From assembly GCA_020638905.1 (NCBI GenBank), contig JACKHP010000011.1, forward strand, positions 42,193-106,192: a stretch of DNA of 64,000 nucleotides, written 5' to 3'. This stretch comes from Planctomycetota bacterium. Its GTDB lineage: Bacteria; Planctomycetota; B15-G4. Position 1 is the stretch's first letter. Every line of letters starts with the position of its first letter. The notes under the pieces are model-generated. The model was not told the origin of the DNA. It did no database searches and worked only from the letters and a program-made list of their open reading frames with translations. The position numbers were made by a program, and so were the translations under genes. Positions 46,415 to 55,389 of the stretch are shown one piece after another.

Positions 46415-48370
46415 TCAGTGGACGCCGTCCTTGTAGCCGGGGATGGTCGGCTGCACGTCCCACACGTCCGGCCACCCGTCGCTGTCGGTGTCCATGCGGT
46501 ACGGCAGCAGCTCGCCGTACGCGTCGGGGACGTTCAGGCCGGCGAACGACATGACCGTCTCGCCGTCGGCGTTGAGCGCCGGTCCCTGCACCTCGACGGG
46601 CACCTTGAACAGCCACTCGGCGTTGAAGCGCTCGACACCCGTGTCGACGCCGGCGACGAGGAAGTTCGTCTCGATGATGTCGTTGCCGTCGATGTCGGCC
46701 GGGATCGACTCGATGTCGTAGAGCTGCAGCTTGCCGAGGAAGTCGGCCAGCTGGTCCTTCGTGGCCTGGCTGGCCGCGGCGTAGGCCGCCTTCGACGCGG
46801 CGCCGTCTCCGTCGTGGCGCATGATCGCGTCGTGCAGCGTCATCGAAGCACCGTCGTGACCCCACGGGAACCCGCTGCCGACGCCCCACAACGGGGCCGT
46901 GCGCCAGATCGTGTTCTCGACGCCGTCGTAGCCCAGCTCCTTGAAGCCCTCGCCCATGTCGTGCTGCTTCATGTCGGTGAAGAAGCCGTGCACGTCGAAG
47001 GTCGAGAAGTTGCGCTGGTAGACGTCGCGGACCTTGGTGTAGAGCGGGACGACCTTGCCCTCGAGGCGCTGCTCGCTGTCGTTCCAGGTCACGTCGAAGT
47101 CGAAGAAGCGGCGGTCACCGGCGAACACCGTCGACTTGGCCTTGATCGTCCAGTCGGCGATGTGGCACCCGGTGCAACCCAGGTTCTTCATGGTCAGCAC
47201 GCCGGCGTCGTACTCCGCCTGCGTGCCCGCGAACGCCGGACGCGGCGCGTTGAGCATGAACCACTCGGCCAGGTCGAGATCTCCCTCCGAGATCTCGTTG
47301 AAGTGCCCGTCGGAGTCGGGGTCCGTGGTGCTGTAGCCGAGCGGGTGCACGAAGATGCCCAGGTCGGGCGGACGGTGCGTGACCGGGAACTGCAGCGCCC
47401 CGGCCAGCGACGGCTCGGAGATGCCGTCGAGGTTCGGGTCGTTCATCGTGGTCGGGTCGTACGCCTGCAGACCCGCGTGCGCGTTGTGCGGGTCCCAGTA
47501 GAAGGCGCGCAGCGTCGGGTTGATCGCCCGGAAGTTGCCGTGCTCGCCGCCGGCCGGCATCTGTCCCCAGCCGAACGTGGCGAACTCGAAGTTGTAGCCG
47601 ACCGAGTTGAGACCGTCGACGCGCGTGACCTGCGGCAGCTCCTGTCCGTTCGCGTCGACGTACCAGACGCGCAGGATCGTGTTGAAGTCCGGGACGCCGG
47701 TCGTGCCGAACGTGAGCTGGGGGCTGCCGAAGTCGATGAACGGCGCGCCCGGCGTCGGACGCACCTTGACGTTGCCCGAGTAGGCCTGGCTCTCGGCGAT
47801 GCTCACCCAGCCGTCCTGGTTCGAGTCGAGCTGGTTGAGGATGTCGGCCCGGATCTGCAGCGCGATCATCTCCATGATGCCGCCGCCGAAGTAGTGCGGC
47901 GAGTTGCGTCCCCGACCGGCGTCCTTGGCGAAGTTCATGCCGCCGCCCGGAGTGCCGTACGGCTGGTTGTGGCAGACCGTGCAGCTCGTGGCGTTGTTGG
48001 CCGTGATCTTGGCCGTGTGCCCGTCGGGCATCGGTCCGATCAGGTTGCTCACCTTGAGCTTCGAGAGCACGCCGTCACGCTTGCGGAACTCGCGGAAGTT
48101 CAGGTTGCGGCCGAGCTGGTACGCGAGGAACGGGTCCTTGTCGTAGAAGTACGCCGTCCCGCCGAGCAGCGAGTCGTCGGTGGTGTGGATGGCGCGCACG
48201 CGCTTGTTCTTGACCGAGCGACCCGACACGTCGACACCGGCCTCGCCGGAGCCGAGCAACGCGGGACGCTCGGCGTACTGCGCCGAGGCGGTGCCGAGCG
48301 TCAACGCGACGCCGGTGACGAGTGCCGGAATCATGACCGTCCGGCGGCGGAAGTTCTCGAGGAGGTTCAT
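46415..48370 (-). CDS. Secreted di-heme c-type cytochrome, DHOR (DUF1111)-like, second of a tandem pair
   Basis: A 651-aa exported protein with a signal peptide ending TASAQ. Two heme-binding motifs are present: CTVCH (Cys130, Cys133, His134) and CTGCH (Cys399, Cys402, His403). The C-terminal heme domain has TAPLWGVGSGFPWGHDGASM, close to the di-heme oxidoreductase/cytochrome c peroxidase family. A calcium-type loop DSNQDGWVS (about 180) and a terminal DTDSDGWPDVWD repeat suggest Ca binding. It is about as long as its upstream neighbour and strongly similar throughout. Only 29 bases separate the genes, so they form one operon. Electron partner and substrate unknown. Confidence 0.88.
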   Translation of the reverse strand: MNLLENFRRRTVMIPALVTGVALTLGTASAQYAERPALLGSGEAGVDVSGRSVKNKRVRAIHTTDDSLLGGTAYFYDKDPFLAYQLGRNLNFREFRKRDGVLSKLKVSNLIGPMPDGHTAKITANNATSCTVCHNQPYGTPGGGMNFAKDAGRGRNSPHYFGGGIMEMIALQIRADILNQLDSNQDGWVSIAESQAYSGNVKVRPTPGAPFIDFGSPQLTFGTTGVPDFNTILRVWYVDANGQELPQVTRVDGLNSVGYNFEFATFGWGQMPAGGEHGNFRAINPTLRAFYWDPHNAHAGLQAYDPTTMNDPNLDGISEPSLAGALQFPVTHRPPDLGIFVHPLGYSTTDPDSDGHFNEISEGDLDLAEWFMLNAPRPAFAGTQAEYDAGVLTMKNLGCTGCHIADWTIKAKSTVFAGDRRFFDFDVTWNDSEQRLEGKVVPLYTKVRDVYQRNFSTFDVHGFFTDMKQHDMGEGFKELGYDGVENTIWRTAPLWGVGSGFPWGHDGASMTLHDAIMRHDGDGAASKAAYAAASQATKDQLADFLGKLQLYDIESIPADIDGNDIIETNFLVAGVDTGVERFNAEWLFKVPVEVQGPALNADGETVMSFAGLNVPDAYGELLPYRMDTDSDGWPDVWDVQPTIPGYKDGVH

Positions 48371-48399
48371 CTCGTGGTTTCCGATGGAGCCGGGGGAGG

Positions 48400-50328
48400 T
48401 CACTTCTTGCCGTTCTTGTAGCCGACCTGGGTGTCGTTCGGGTCCCAGACGTCGGGCCAGCCGTCACCGTCGTTGTCCTTGAGGTACGCCAGGTCGGTGC
48501 CGTAGGCGTTGCGGATGTTCGTGCCGGCGGACGACTTGATGAGCTGTCCGTTCGCGTTGAGCACGTCGCCCTGGATCCTGACCGGGATCTTGAACAGCCA
48601 CTCGGCGTTGAAGCGCTCGTATCCGGTGTCCTTTCCCTGCACCACGAAGGCGTTGCTGATGATGTCGTCGCCGCTGATGTCGGCCGGCAGGCTCTCGATG
48701 TCGTAGAGCTGCAGGTTCCCGAGGAAGCGCAGCAGCGCCTGCCGGTCGCCGACCGAGGCCCCGAGGTACAGCGCGCGCGACGCGGCGGCCTCGCCCCCGT
48801 GACGACGGATCACGTCGTCGAGCGTGAGCGAGCGGCCGTCGTGTCCCCACGGGAAGCCCGAGCCGACGCCCCACAGCGGCGCCGTGCGGAACGGACGGTT
48901 CACCACGCCGTCGTAGCCGATCTCGTGCATCTCGGGTCCGAGGTCGTGGTGGCGGAAGTCGCAGAACACGCCGCTCACCGTGTACTCGCCGCGGTTCGGG
49001 ACGAACACGTCGCCGACCTGGGTCCAGAGCGGGACGAGCTTGCCCTGGAATTCCTGGGCCGCGTCGTTCCACGTCACGGGGAAGTCGAACAGACGCCGGT
49101 CGCCGGCGAAGTCGCCACCCTGCGCCTCGAGCTTCCAGTCGGCGGTGTGGCACGACGTGCAGTCCATCCCGTCGAGCAGCGCCACGCCGTCGTCGTACTC
49201 GGCCGGCGTGCCGCGGAACGCGGGCGCCGGGACGTTGAGCATGAACCACTCGCCGAGGTCGAGGTCACCCTCGCTGATCTCGTTGAGGTACTCGTCGCCG
49301 TCCGGGTCGTCGAGGCTGTAACCGTTCGCGTGCAGGTGGACGCCGCGGTCGGGCGACTTGTGCGTCGCCGGGAACTGGATCGCGCCCGAGAGGCTCGGGG
49401 CCGCGAGACCGTCCCCGTCGGGATCGCTGTTGCTGGTCGGGTCGTAGGCGTCGAGCCCCGAGTGCGCGTTGAACGGATCCCAGAGGAAGGCGCGGTTGGT
49501 GGGGTTGAGCGCACCGCGTCCGGCGCCCTGGCCCCAGCCCCAGACCACGAGTTCGAAGTCGTAGCCGAAGGTCGTCACGCCGTCGACGCCCGTGGCGCCG
49601 GGGACGTGCACGCCGTTGCCGTCGACGTACCAGACCACCACGATGTTGTTGAACGAGGGCTTGCCGGTGAGCCCTCCGTCGAGCTGCGGGTCTCCGAAGT
49701 CGAGCGCCGCCTCTCCGGGCGCCGGCACGACCGTCAGCGACGGACCGGCCGCGGCCGCCTCGGCGGCGGAGACCCAGCCGTCGAGGTTGGTGTCGAGCTG
49801 CTGCAGCATCTTGGTGCGCGTCTGGATGCCGATCATCTCGACCAGGCCCGCGCCGTAGTAGTGCGGCGCCTGGCGTCCGAAGCCGGAGTCCTTGGCGAGG
49901 TTGATGCCACCGCCCGGGTTGCCGTCGGGGGCGTTGTGGCACGCGAGGCAGCCGACGGTGTTGTTCGTGGTCAGCTTGGCCGTGGTGCCGTCGGGCATCG
50001 GGCCGCCCAGCTGGCTGGCGGCACCCTTGCCGAGCACACCGTCCCGGACGCGGAACTCGCGGAAGTTCAGGTTGCGCCCCAGCTGGTAGGCCAGGAACGG
50101 GTCCTTCTGGATCAGGTAGGCCGTGCCGCCTTCGAGCGAGTTGTCCGTGGTGTGGATGGCACGGACGCGATCGACCTTGATCGAGCGCCCCGAGGCGTCC
50201 ATCGCCACATTCGTGCCGGTCACGCCGACCAGCTTGTCCCGCAGGGCGTACTGCCCAGACGCCGTGCCTGCGCCGAGACAGAGTCCGAGCGCCACGAGCC
50301 TGACGGCCCGATTCGTGAGTGGATGCAT
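48400..50328 (-). CDS. Secreted di-heme c-type cytochrome, DHOR (DUF1111)-like, first of a tandem pair
   Basis: A 642-aa exported protein with a signal peptide ending TASGQ. Heme motifs are CLACH (Cys127, Cys130, His131) and CTSCH (Cys390, Cys393, His394). FRTAPLWGVGSGFPWGHDG and LDDVIRRHGGEA match the DHOR/DUF1111 family of putative peroxidases. It has an EF-hand-like loop DTNLDGWVS and a terminal DNDGDGWPDVWD segment. The ATG at 50328 is chosen because upstream residues are not conserved and lie in the 5' leader. A good promoter lies about 115 bp upstream. Paralogue of the next gene, evidently by tandem duplication. Confidence 0.88.
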   Translation of the reverse strand: MHPLTNRAVRLVALGLCLGAGTASGQYALRDKLVGVTGTNVAMDASGRSIKVDRVRAIHTTDNSLEGGTAYLIQKDPFLAYQLGRNLNFREFRVRDGVLGKGAASQLGGPMPDGTTAKLTTNNTVGCLACHNAPDGNPGGGINLAKDSGFGRQAPHYYGAGLVEMIGIQTRTKMLQQLDTNLDGWVSAAEAAAAGPSLTVVPAPGEAALDFGDPQLDGGLTGKPSFNNIVVVWYVDGNGVHVPGATGVDGVTTFGYDFELVVWGWGQGAGRGALNPTNRAFLWDPFNAHSGLDAYDPTSNSDPDGDGLAAPSLSGAIQFPATHKSPDRGVHLHANGYSLDDPDGDEYLNEISEGDLDLGEWFMLNVPAPAFRGTPAEYDDGVALLDGMDCTSCHTADWKLEAQGGDFAGDRRLFDFPVTWNDAAQEFQGKLVPLWTQVGDVFVPNRGEYTVSGVFCDFRHHDLGPEMHEIGYDGVVNRPFRTAPLWGVGSGFPWGHDGRSLTLDDVIRRHGGEAAASRALYLGASVGDRQALLRFLGNLQLYDIESLPADISGDDIISNAFVVQGKDTGYERFNAEWLFKIPVRIQGDVLNANGQLIKSSAGTNIRNAYGTDLAYLKDNDGDGWPDVWDPNDTQVGYKNGKK

Positions 50329-50441
50329 CTTGGTGCCTGCGCTCCGAAGAGTGTCGAGTTGCCTGCCCTCTCTGGACCCAGCCGCGCGGCGGCTCTCATT
50401 CCGCCGCGGGTGTCGAAGGGCCCTCCTCCGAGGTCGATCGG

Positions 50442-50470
50442 AGTCTATGGCCACTTCCGGAATCTGTCCA
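50442..50470 (-). promoter_or_regulatory. Promoter of the tandem cytochrome operon
   Basis: On the minus strand TGGACA (50465-50470) and TAGACT (50442-50447) are separated by 17 nt. Initiation near 50435 gives a leader of about 107 nt before the ATG at 50328, so this operon is not leaderless. Confidence 0.6.
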
Positions 50471-50505
50471 ACGGGCGACGCGCAGGAAATCCGTGACGCC
50501 CGTAA

Positions 50506-51561
50506 TCAGGACGCGTCGGGGCCCAGCCTCTCGGTGTACGCGGCCAGATCGGGCGGCCAGGGCGACACGACGCGCATACGTCCTGCGACCGGGTGGTCGA
50601 AGGCCAGCGCGTGGCTGTGCAGCGCCTGCCTGGGGACCTCGAGCACGCGCCGGTCGTCGGCAGTGATCGTGCCCTCGCCGTAGCGCTCGAAGATGCCCTC
50701 GTCGCGTCCGTAGATCTTGTCGCCGACCACGGGATGACCCATGGACGAGACGTGCACCCTGATCTGGTGGTGACGTCCCGTGAGCAGGTGGATGTGCAGC
50801 AGCGTGTGCTCGGCCCAGCGACGGGCCACGCGGTAGCGCGTGCGCGACGGCAGGCCGACGTCGTGGCGGATGGCGCGCCGGTGCCTGACCGTCGGGTCGT
50901 GGGCCGGCCCGATCGGCAGGTCGATCAGGCCTTCGTCGGGCTCGACCCGTCCGTGCACCAGGGCCAGGTACTCCTTCTCGACGGTGCGCCGCTCGAACTG
51001 CGACTGGACGTGCACGAGCGCCTGGTGCGTCTTGGCCACCAGCAGCACGCCGCTCGTCTCGAGGTCGAGCCGGTGGCACAGCTTGGGGATCACGTCCCGC
51101 TCGGGGTCGTCGAAGTCGCGGTACTGGCGGTGCAACGCGGTGATGACCGTGAAGTGCAGCAGCCGTCCCGACGGGTGCACGGGCAGGTCGGCCGGCTTGT
51201 CGATCGCGATCAGGTGCTCGTCCTCGAACAGGCGCGGCAGTTCGGGATCGGTCTCGGGCTCGCCCTGGCCGAGCTTGCCAAGCAGCGAGCGGTCGCGCAT
51301 CGGACGCGGCAGGTGCACGACGACCCGCTCGCCCGCCCGCACCTTGCGCGACGGACGGGCGCTGCGGTCGTCGAGCTCGACGAGTCCCTCGTCGAGCAGC
51401 TTGCGCGCGCTGCTGCGCGAACGCCACACGAGACGCCCGGCCAGGAACTGGTCGAGGCGCTGCCCGGCCTCGTCGTCGCGCACGTCGTAGAACATGCGCG
51501 TCCGCCGTCCGTCGAGCAGGCGGATGTCGAAGTCGCTGCCGCGGCGTGCCTTGCCGCTCAC
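50506..51561 (-). CDS. RluA family pseudouridine synthase
   Basis: A 351-aa enzyme. An S4-like domain (about 25-90, GQRLDQFLAG...RSARKLLDEGLVELD) precedes the RluA catalytic domain. CHRLDLETSGVLLVAK holds the catalytic Asp166, RTVEKEYLALVHG the second motif, and LLTGRHHQIRVHVSSMGHPVVGD the third. It isomerises uridine in rRNA or tRNA; RluA, RluC and RluD cannot be told apart here. The GTG start is 4 bases after the stop of the upstream secreted-protein gene, so both are in one operon. A 7-bp stem (50471-50477 with 50497-50503) follows its stop. Confidence 0.93.
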   Translation of the reverse strand: MSGKARRGSDFDIRLLDGRRTRMFYDVRDDEAGQRLDQFLAGRLVWRSRSSARKLLDEGLVELDDRSARPSRKVRAGERVVVHLPRPMRDRSLLGKLGQGEPETDPELPRLFEDEHLIAIDKPADLPVHPSGRLLHFTVITALHRQYRDFDDPERDVIPKLCHRLDLETSGVLLVAKTHQALVHVQSQFERRTVEKEYLALVHGRVEPDEGLIDLPIGPAHDPTVRHRRAIRHDVGLPSRTRYRVARRWAEHTLLHIHLLTGRHHQIRVHVSSMGHPVVGDKIYGRDEGIFERYGEGTITADDRRVLEVPRQALHSHALAFDHPVAGRMRVVSPWPPDLAAYTERLGPDAS

Positions 51562-51565
51562 CGCA

Positions 51566-53518
51566 TCACCCGTCTTCGTCGGCGCCCTCGGCCGCGTCGT
51601 CCGGATCGTCGCTGCCGTACAGGGCGGAGAGGTCGCCCACGGCCACCGAGAGGCGCAGGCCTTCTCCGCTCTCGCGATCGATCCAGGCGCGGATCGACCC
51701 GTCGTCGAGGATCTGCGCCTCGCCGCCGGTCGGCTTCCCGAACAGGCGCCGCGGACGCACGTCCTGCGGCAGGCGCACGCGCACGCGCTCGGGCGCGAGC
51801 GTCGGGATGAGCTGCAGCCACGCGCCCATGATCTTCTTGCTGGCGAAGAAGATCTGGCCCTTGGCCAGGCCGAAGCGCGTCGGCATCCAGTGGAAGGAGA
51901 GATCGGCGTGCGGCTCGACCAGCTCGCGCGGCACGTGCGCGCCGTAGACCAGGTCGCTGCCGTGGTCGTCGATCAGCATCTCGCGCAGCAGCTCGAGCAT
52001 GGCGATCGAGTAGCGTCCGTCGATCTCGCCGCCTTCCTCCCAGGCGCCCATGCCGCGCACGCAGCCGCGCTCCATGAGCTGGGCGTAGGCGGCCCAGGCC
52101 GCCTCGGCGTCGTCAGCCGAGAGCGCGCGGCGGCAGGCCAGCACGAGCGCCGGGGTCGAGCCGTCGTCGGGCAGGTCGGCCCACGTCAGCGGCGGGATCT
52201 GGTCGGCGCCGTCGAGTCCCGCGGAGTTCACGAACTCGACCAGGTCGGCGCGCACCACGTCGGGGTCGAGCCACGGACGCACCGGAACCGTCTCGACGTG
52301 GTCGAGCACGGCGCGCGCCACGACCTCGCGACCTTCGAGCAGCGGCGCGAGCCGCAGGCCCTGCACCAGGCCGTACAGGTAGGCCACCCGACGCTCGGGC
52401 GAGAGCGTCGAGAGATCGGAGTCGAGCCGCGCGATCACGCGCGGGACGTCGTCGGCCGCGATCTCCTCGAGGTTGTACATGAGGAGCAGGCCCAGGATCT
52501 CGGGCTCGACCGCGGCGTCGCGCGGCGGGTGTCCGTACGGGCGGTCGGACAGCACCGTCGCCACGTAGTGCGTGTCGCCGAAGAGCCGCAGCACGTGCAT
52601 GCAGCCGACCATCGTCTTGCGCAGGCCGTCGTCGGCGCTCAGGAAGCTCGAGAAGCTGCCCCGGAACTGCCACTGCCAGCGCAGGACCTCTTCGAGGTCG
52701 GCCATGTTGCGCCGGGCGAAGGCCTTGCGGAAACGGGCCTCGTCGGGACCCTCGACCGGCGGCGGGCCGGCCATGCGCACCTCGAGGTACGTCACACCGC
52801 CGGGAGGCAGCGTGATCTCGTAGGTGTACGTGGCCGCCGTGTCGTCGGGCGAGTCGACCGTGTCGGAGACCCGCACCGACGGCTGGACGCCCACCCATTG
52901 CAGCGCGATCGCACCGTCGCGGGCGACGAGCCCCTCGCCCTCGTCGGCGAAGGTCGGCGCCACGGCCAGCGGCGGCGCCAGGAACGGCCACGCCCCGTAC
53001 GGCCGGGCGTAGGGATCGGTCACGTCGCCGGCGCTCAGGCGGAACGCGATCTTCGCCGACTCGGTCTCGGTGCCGCGGTTCACGATGCGCACCTGCTCGG
53101 AGACCACGAGCCGGGTGTCCTTGGTGCCGGTCTCGTCGGCGGCCACGCCCACGTCGAGATCGAGTCCGCCGATGCGGGTGTCGTACAGGACGGTCATCGT
53201 CGGCCCGCGTCCGTACGCGATGCGATGCGGCACCACGCGCTGGCCGCTGGATGCGTCGACGAGTTCGAGCAGTCCGAGCCCCGAGTCGACCACCCCGTCG
53301 GACGAGACCCGTGCGGCGAGCATCGAGCCGTACGAACCGATGTGGAACCCGGGCGGCACCGGCCGCGCCCAGTCGTTGTCCGTGTCCTCGGCCAGGGGCA
53401 CGGTGTCGCGCGCGAGCTTCGGCGCACGGCCCGGATCGACGGCATCCTGGGCGGCGAGGGGGCCGGCCAGGGCCGGCAGGATCGCGAGGACGGCGGCGAA
53501 CAGGGTCGGTCTGGACAT
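51566..53518 (-). CDS. Large secreted protein of unknown function
   Basis: A 650-aa exported protein with a signal peptide ending PLAAQ. The N-terminal about 240 residues are beta-rich; the middle about 300 residues are helical with repeated Trp/Tyr/Leu pairs (EEVLRWQWQFRGSF, SIAMLELLREMLIDDHGSDLVYG), suggesting an alpha/alpha barrel like six-hairpin glycosidases or terpene-cyclase folds. A beta domain and an acidic tail end the protein. No catalytic pair can be named. TAGAAT (53527-53532) ends 8 nt before the ATG at 53518, a leaderless pattern. It is followed directly by the RluA-type gene. Confidence 0.75.
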   Translation of the reverse strand: MSRPTLFAAVLAILPALAGPLAAQDAVDPGRAPKLARDTVPLAEDTDNDWARPVPPGFHIGSYGSMLAARVSSDGVVDSGLGLLELVDASSGQRVVPHRIAYGRGPTMTVLYDTRIGGLDLDVGVAADETGTKDTRLVVSEQVRIVNRGTETESAKIAFRLSAGDVTDPYARPYGAWPFLAPPLAVAPTFADEGEGLVARDGAIALQWVGVQPSVRVSDTVDSPDDTAATYTYEITLPPGGVTYLEVRMAGPPPVEGPDEARFRKAFARRNMADLEEVLRWQWQFRGSFSSFLSADDGLRKTMVGCMHVLRLFGDTHYVATVLSDRPYGHPPRDAAVEPEILGLLLMYNLEEIAADDVPRVIARLDSDLSTLSPERRVAYLYGLVQGLRLAPLLEGREVVARAVLDHVETVPVRPWLDPDVVRADLVEFVNSAGLDGADQIPPLTWADLPDDGSTPALVLACRRALSADDAEAAWAAYAQLMERGCVRGMGAWEEGGEIDGRYSIAMLELLREMLIDDHGSDLVYGAHVPRELVEPHADLSFHWMPTRFGLAKGQIFFASKKIMGAWLQLIPTLAPERVRVRLPQDVRPRRLFGKPTGGEAQILDDGSIRAWIDRESGEGLRLSVAVGDLSALYGSDDPDDAAEGADEDG

Positions 53519-53733
53519 GGCGCGGGATTCTACCGGAGGGGGATGCCGGGACACACGATCGGCATCGGGCGGCGGCGGGCTCCACGACGAACTCGGGCGC
53601 GGAACCGGGGCTCGGGGCGTCCCGCGGCGCCGGGCGCGCGATCGCCTCGGGGCGTCTGGGACGGCCGCCGAGGGCCCGCCGTTGGACGTCCTCCGTCGCG
53701 GAGACCGCCCTCGGCCCGGCTACGATGGGCGTC

Positions 53734-54612
53734 ATGCGCTACGAGGGATCCGTCTACCGTCCGCCGAGCGAGGCCGACAGCCTCATCCTGCAGGCCACCC
53801 TCGGCTGCTCGTACAACCGCTGCACCTACTGCGCGATGTACCGCGCCAAGCGCTTCCGTCCACGCGACCTCGACGAGCTGCGCGAGGACATGGACCTGGC
53901 CGCGTCGGTCTACGGGCCGCGGGGCGTGCGGCGCGTCTTCCTGGCCGACGGCGACGCGCTCATCCTGCGCACGGCACGGCTGCTCGAGATCCTGGGCGAC
54001 CTGCGCGCGCGCTTCCCCGGGCTGGGACGGGTCTCGGTCTACGCCTCGCCGCAGAGCCTGCTCGCCAAGTCGACCGACGAGATCCGCGAGCTCACCGCCG
54101 CCGGCCTCTCGATGTACTACCTGGGGCCCGAGTCGGGGCATCCCGTGGTGCTCGAACGCATCGCGAAGGGCGTCACCCGCGAGCAGCTCGTCGACGGCGC
54201 GCGCCGCGTGGTCGACGCCGGAGCCAAGCTCTCGGTCATGCTCCTGCTCGGCGTCGGAGGCGTCGAGCTGTCACACGAACACGCCGTCGCGTCGGGCACC
54301 CTGATCACCGAGATGCAGCCGCGCTTCGTGTCGACGCTCACGGTCACGCCCGTCCCCGGCACGCCCTTCGCCGACGAGGTGGCGAGCGGCCGCCTCGTGC
54401 TGCCCGACGACCGCGCCCTGCTGCGCGAGCAGCGCACGATGATCGAGCACATGGACTGCCGCGCCGTCTATCGCGGCAACCACGCCAGCAACATGCTCCC
54501 CGTCGGCGGCACGCTCCCCGCCGACAAGCCCAAACTGCTCGCCCTGCTCGAGCACGCCGCCAACGACGAGAGCGTGAGGCTGCGCCCGAGGGTCTCGCCC
54601 GATCGGTTGTAG
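53734..54612 (+). CDS. Radical SAM protein
   Basis: A 292-aa radical SAM enzyme. The cluster motif is TLGCSYNRCTYCAMYRAK, i.e. C-x4-C-x2-C rather than the usual C-x3-C-x2-C; this spacing is typical of a distinct uncharacterised subfamily. RRVFLADGDALIL, LGPESGHPVVLERIAKG and VTPVPGTPFADEV complete the barrel. No auxiliary-cluster domain is present. The ATG at 53725 is also in frame, but a TACGAT hexamer at 53721-53726 overlaps it and ends 7 nt before the ATG at 53734, favouring a leaderless start there. Reaction unknown. Confidence 0.87.
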   Translation: MRYEGSVYRPPSEADSLILQATLGCSYNRCTYCAMYRAKRFRPRDLDELREDMDLAASVYGPRGVRRVFLADGDALILRTARLLEILGDLRARFPGLGRVSVYASPQSLLAKSTDEIRELTAAGLSMYYLGPESGHPVVLERIAKGVTREQLVDGARRVVDAGAKLSVMLLLGVGGVELSHEHAVASGTLITEMQPRFVSTLTVTPVPGTPFADEVASGRLVLPDDRALLREQRTMIEHMDCRAVYRGNHASNMLPVGGTLPADKPKLLALLEHAANDESVRLRPRVSPDRL

Positions 54613-54644
54613 GGACTGCATGGTCGGCCGATTGCGCGACGCGT

Positions 54645-54704
54645 CGGGCGACGGTCGACTGCGGCCAGGTGAAGAAACACCTGGCCTCCGTCGACCATCG
54701 CCCG
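54645..54704. terminator. 60-bp near-perfect hairpin downstream of the radical SAM gene
   Basis: Outer arms of 15 bp (54645-54659 with 54690-54704, one mismatch), a 3x3 internal loop, a perfect 9-bp inner stem (GGCCAGGTG / CACCTGGCC) and an AAGAAA loop. It lies 32 nt after the stop. There is no T-tract. It is either a terminator or a mobile or repeat palindrome. Confidence 0.55.
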
Positions 54705-54861
54705 CCGCTGCTCGCGCGGCGCTCCCTTCGCGAGAGAAAGGATGGACTGCTCGGCGGACGCGAGCAAACCGGCGGCGTGACGCGGCGCCCACGTCGCACG
54801 CGCGGCGTTTCACACGCGCTGTGCGCGCCCACTGACCATCGTCACGCAGCATCGCGCAGCT

Positions 54862-54901
54862 TCGGACAGTCCTCGCCGCCTGCGGCGGCTGCGGAACTCG
54901 C
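54862..54901 (+). repeat. Left copy of a 40-bp inverted repeat
   Basis: Starts TCGGACAGTCCTCGCC and ends GGCTGCGGAACTCGC. It agrees with the reverse complement of 55237-55276 at 37 of 40 positions and contains its own palindrome (GCCGCC-TGC-GGCGGC). The arms are 335 bp apart. The pairing resembles inverted REP-like units. Confidence 0.75.
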
Positions 54902-55236
54902 AGCGCGCTGGGCACGTGCCTCGGGGCGCGCATTCCGGAGCGGGAGGAAGCTCGGCGCGCTGGGGCGCGGCTTCGCGGCGATTCAGAGAGGGCGTCGAGC
55001 CAAAGGATCTTTCGAAGCAGGTGGTGCGCGCCGCCGGGGTGAGCCTCGTGCGAGAGCATGATCGCGAAGGCTGACGACTTCGAGCTGCGTGCCCGCTCTG
55101 GACGGCGCGCCTTCTCGCGTGAATCGCCGACGGCGCTGCACTCGATACGCTGCGAGTCGGCGGGGCGTGCCGGCGCGTCGTTCACGCGCCCGGCATCGAG
55201 TGTGCGGACCGGAGGAGCGCAGGGGGCGATCGCCCA

Positions 55237-55276
55237 GCGAGTTCCGCAGGCGCCGCAGGCGCCGAGGACTGTCTGA
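55237..55276 (-). repeat. Right copy of a 40-bp inverted repeat
   Basis: Reverse-complement partner of 54862-54901 (37 of 40 positions). Just inside it lies a further palindrome, GGGCGATCGCCC (55224-55235); the left copy has GGCACGTGCC in the corresponding place. Confidence 0.75.
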
Positions 55277-55389
55277 GCGGGGCGGTCGCCCCCGAGCACC
55301 CGGAGTGTCCGCACACACGGATCTCCAGCATGCGAGCACTCGCGTGGAGTCATCCCCCCGCGACCCGCCGCCGCCGCCCCCTCCGCGCG

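Larger units (their letters stand above)
54613..55389. other. 777-bp gene-free region with hairpin and inverted repeats
   Basis: This is the only stretch well over 300 bp without a supported gene. ORFs through it are Arg/Ala/Pro-rich and lack family resemblance. One short minus-strand stretch near 54990-55075 has coding-like third positions (MLSHEAHPGGAHHLLRKI) and could be a relic. It contains a 60-bp hairpin just after the radical SAM gene and a pair of 40-bp inverted repeats, each with an internal palindrome. No tRNA, RNase P or tmRNA signature was found in it. Confidence 0.6.

Noticed and set aside
54271..55353. 360-codon minus-strand ORF through the gene-free region
   Set aside because: It overlaps the radical SAM gene antisense and is low-complexity apart from a short stretch; not supported as a gene.
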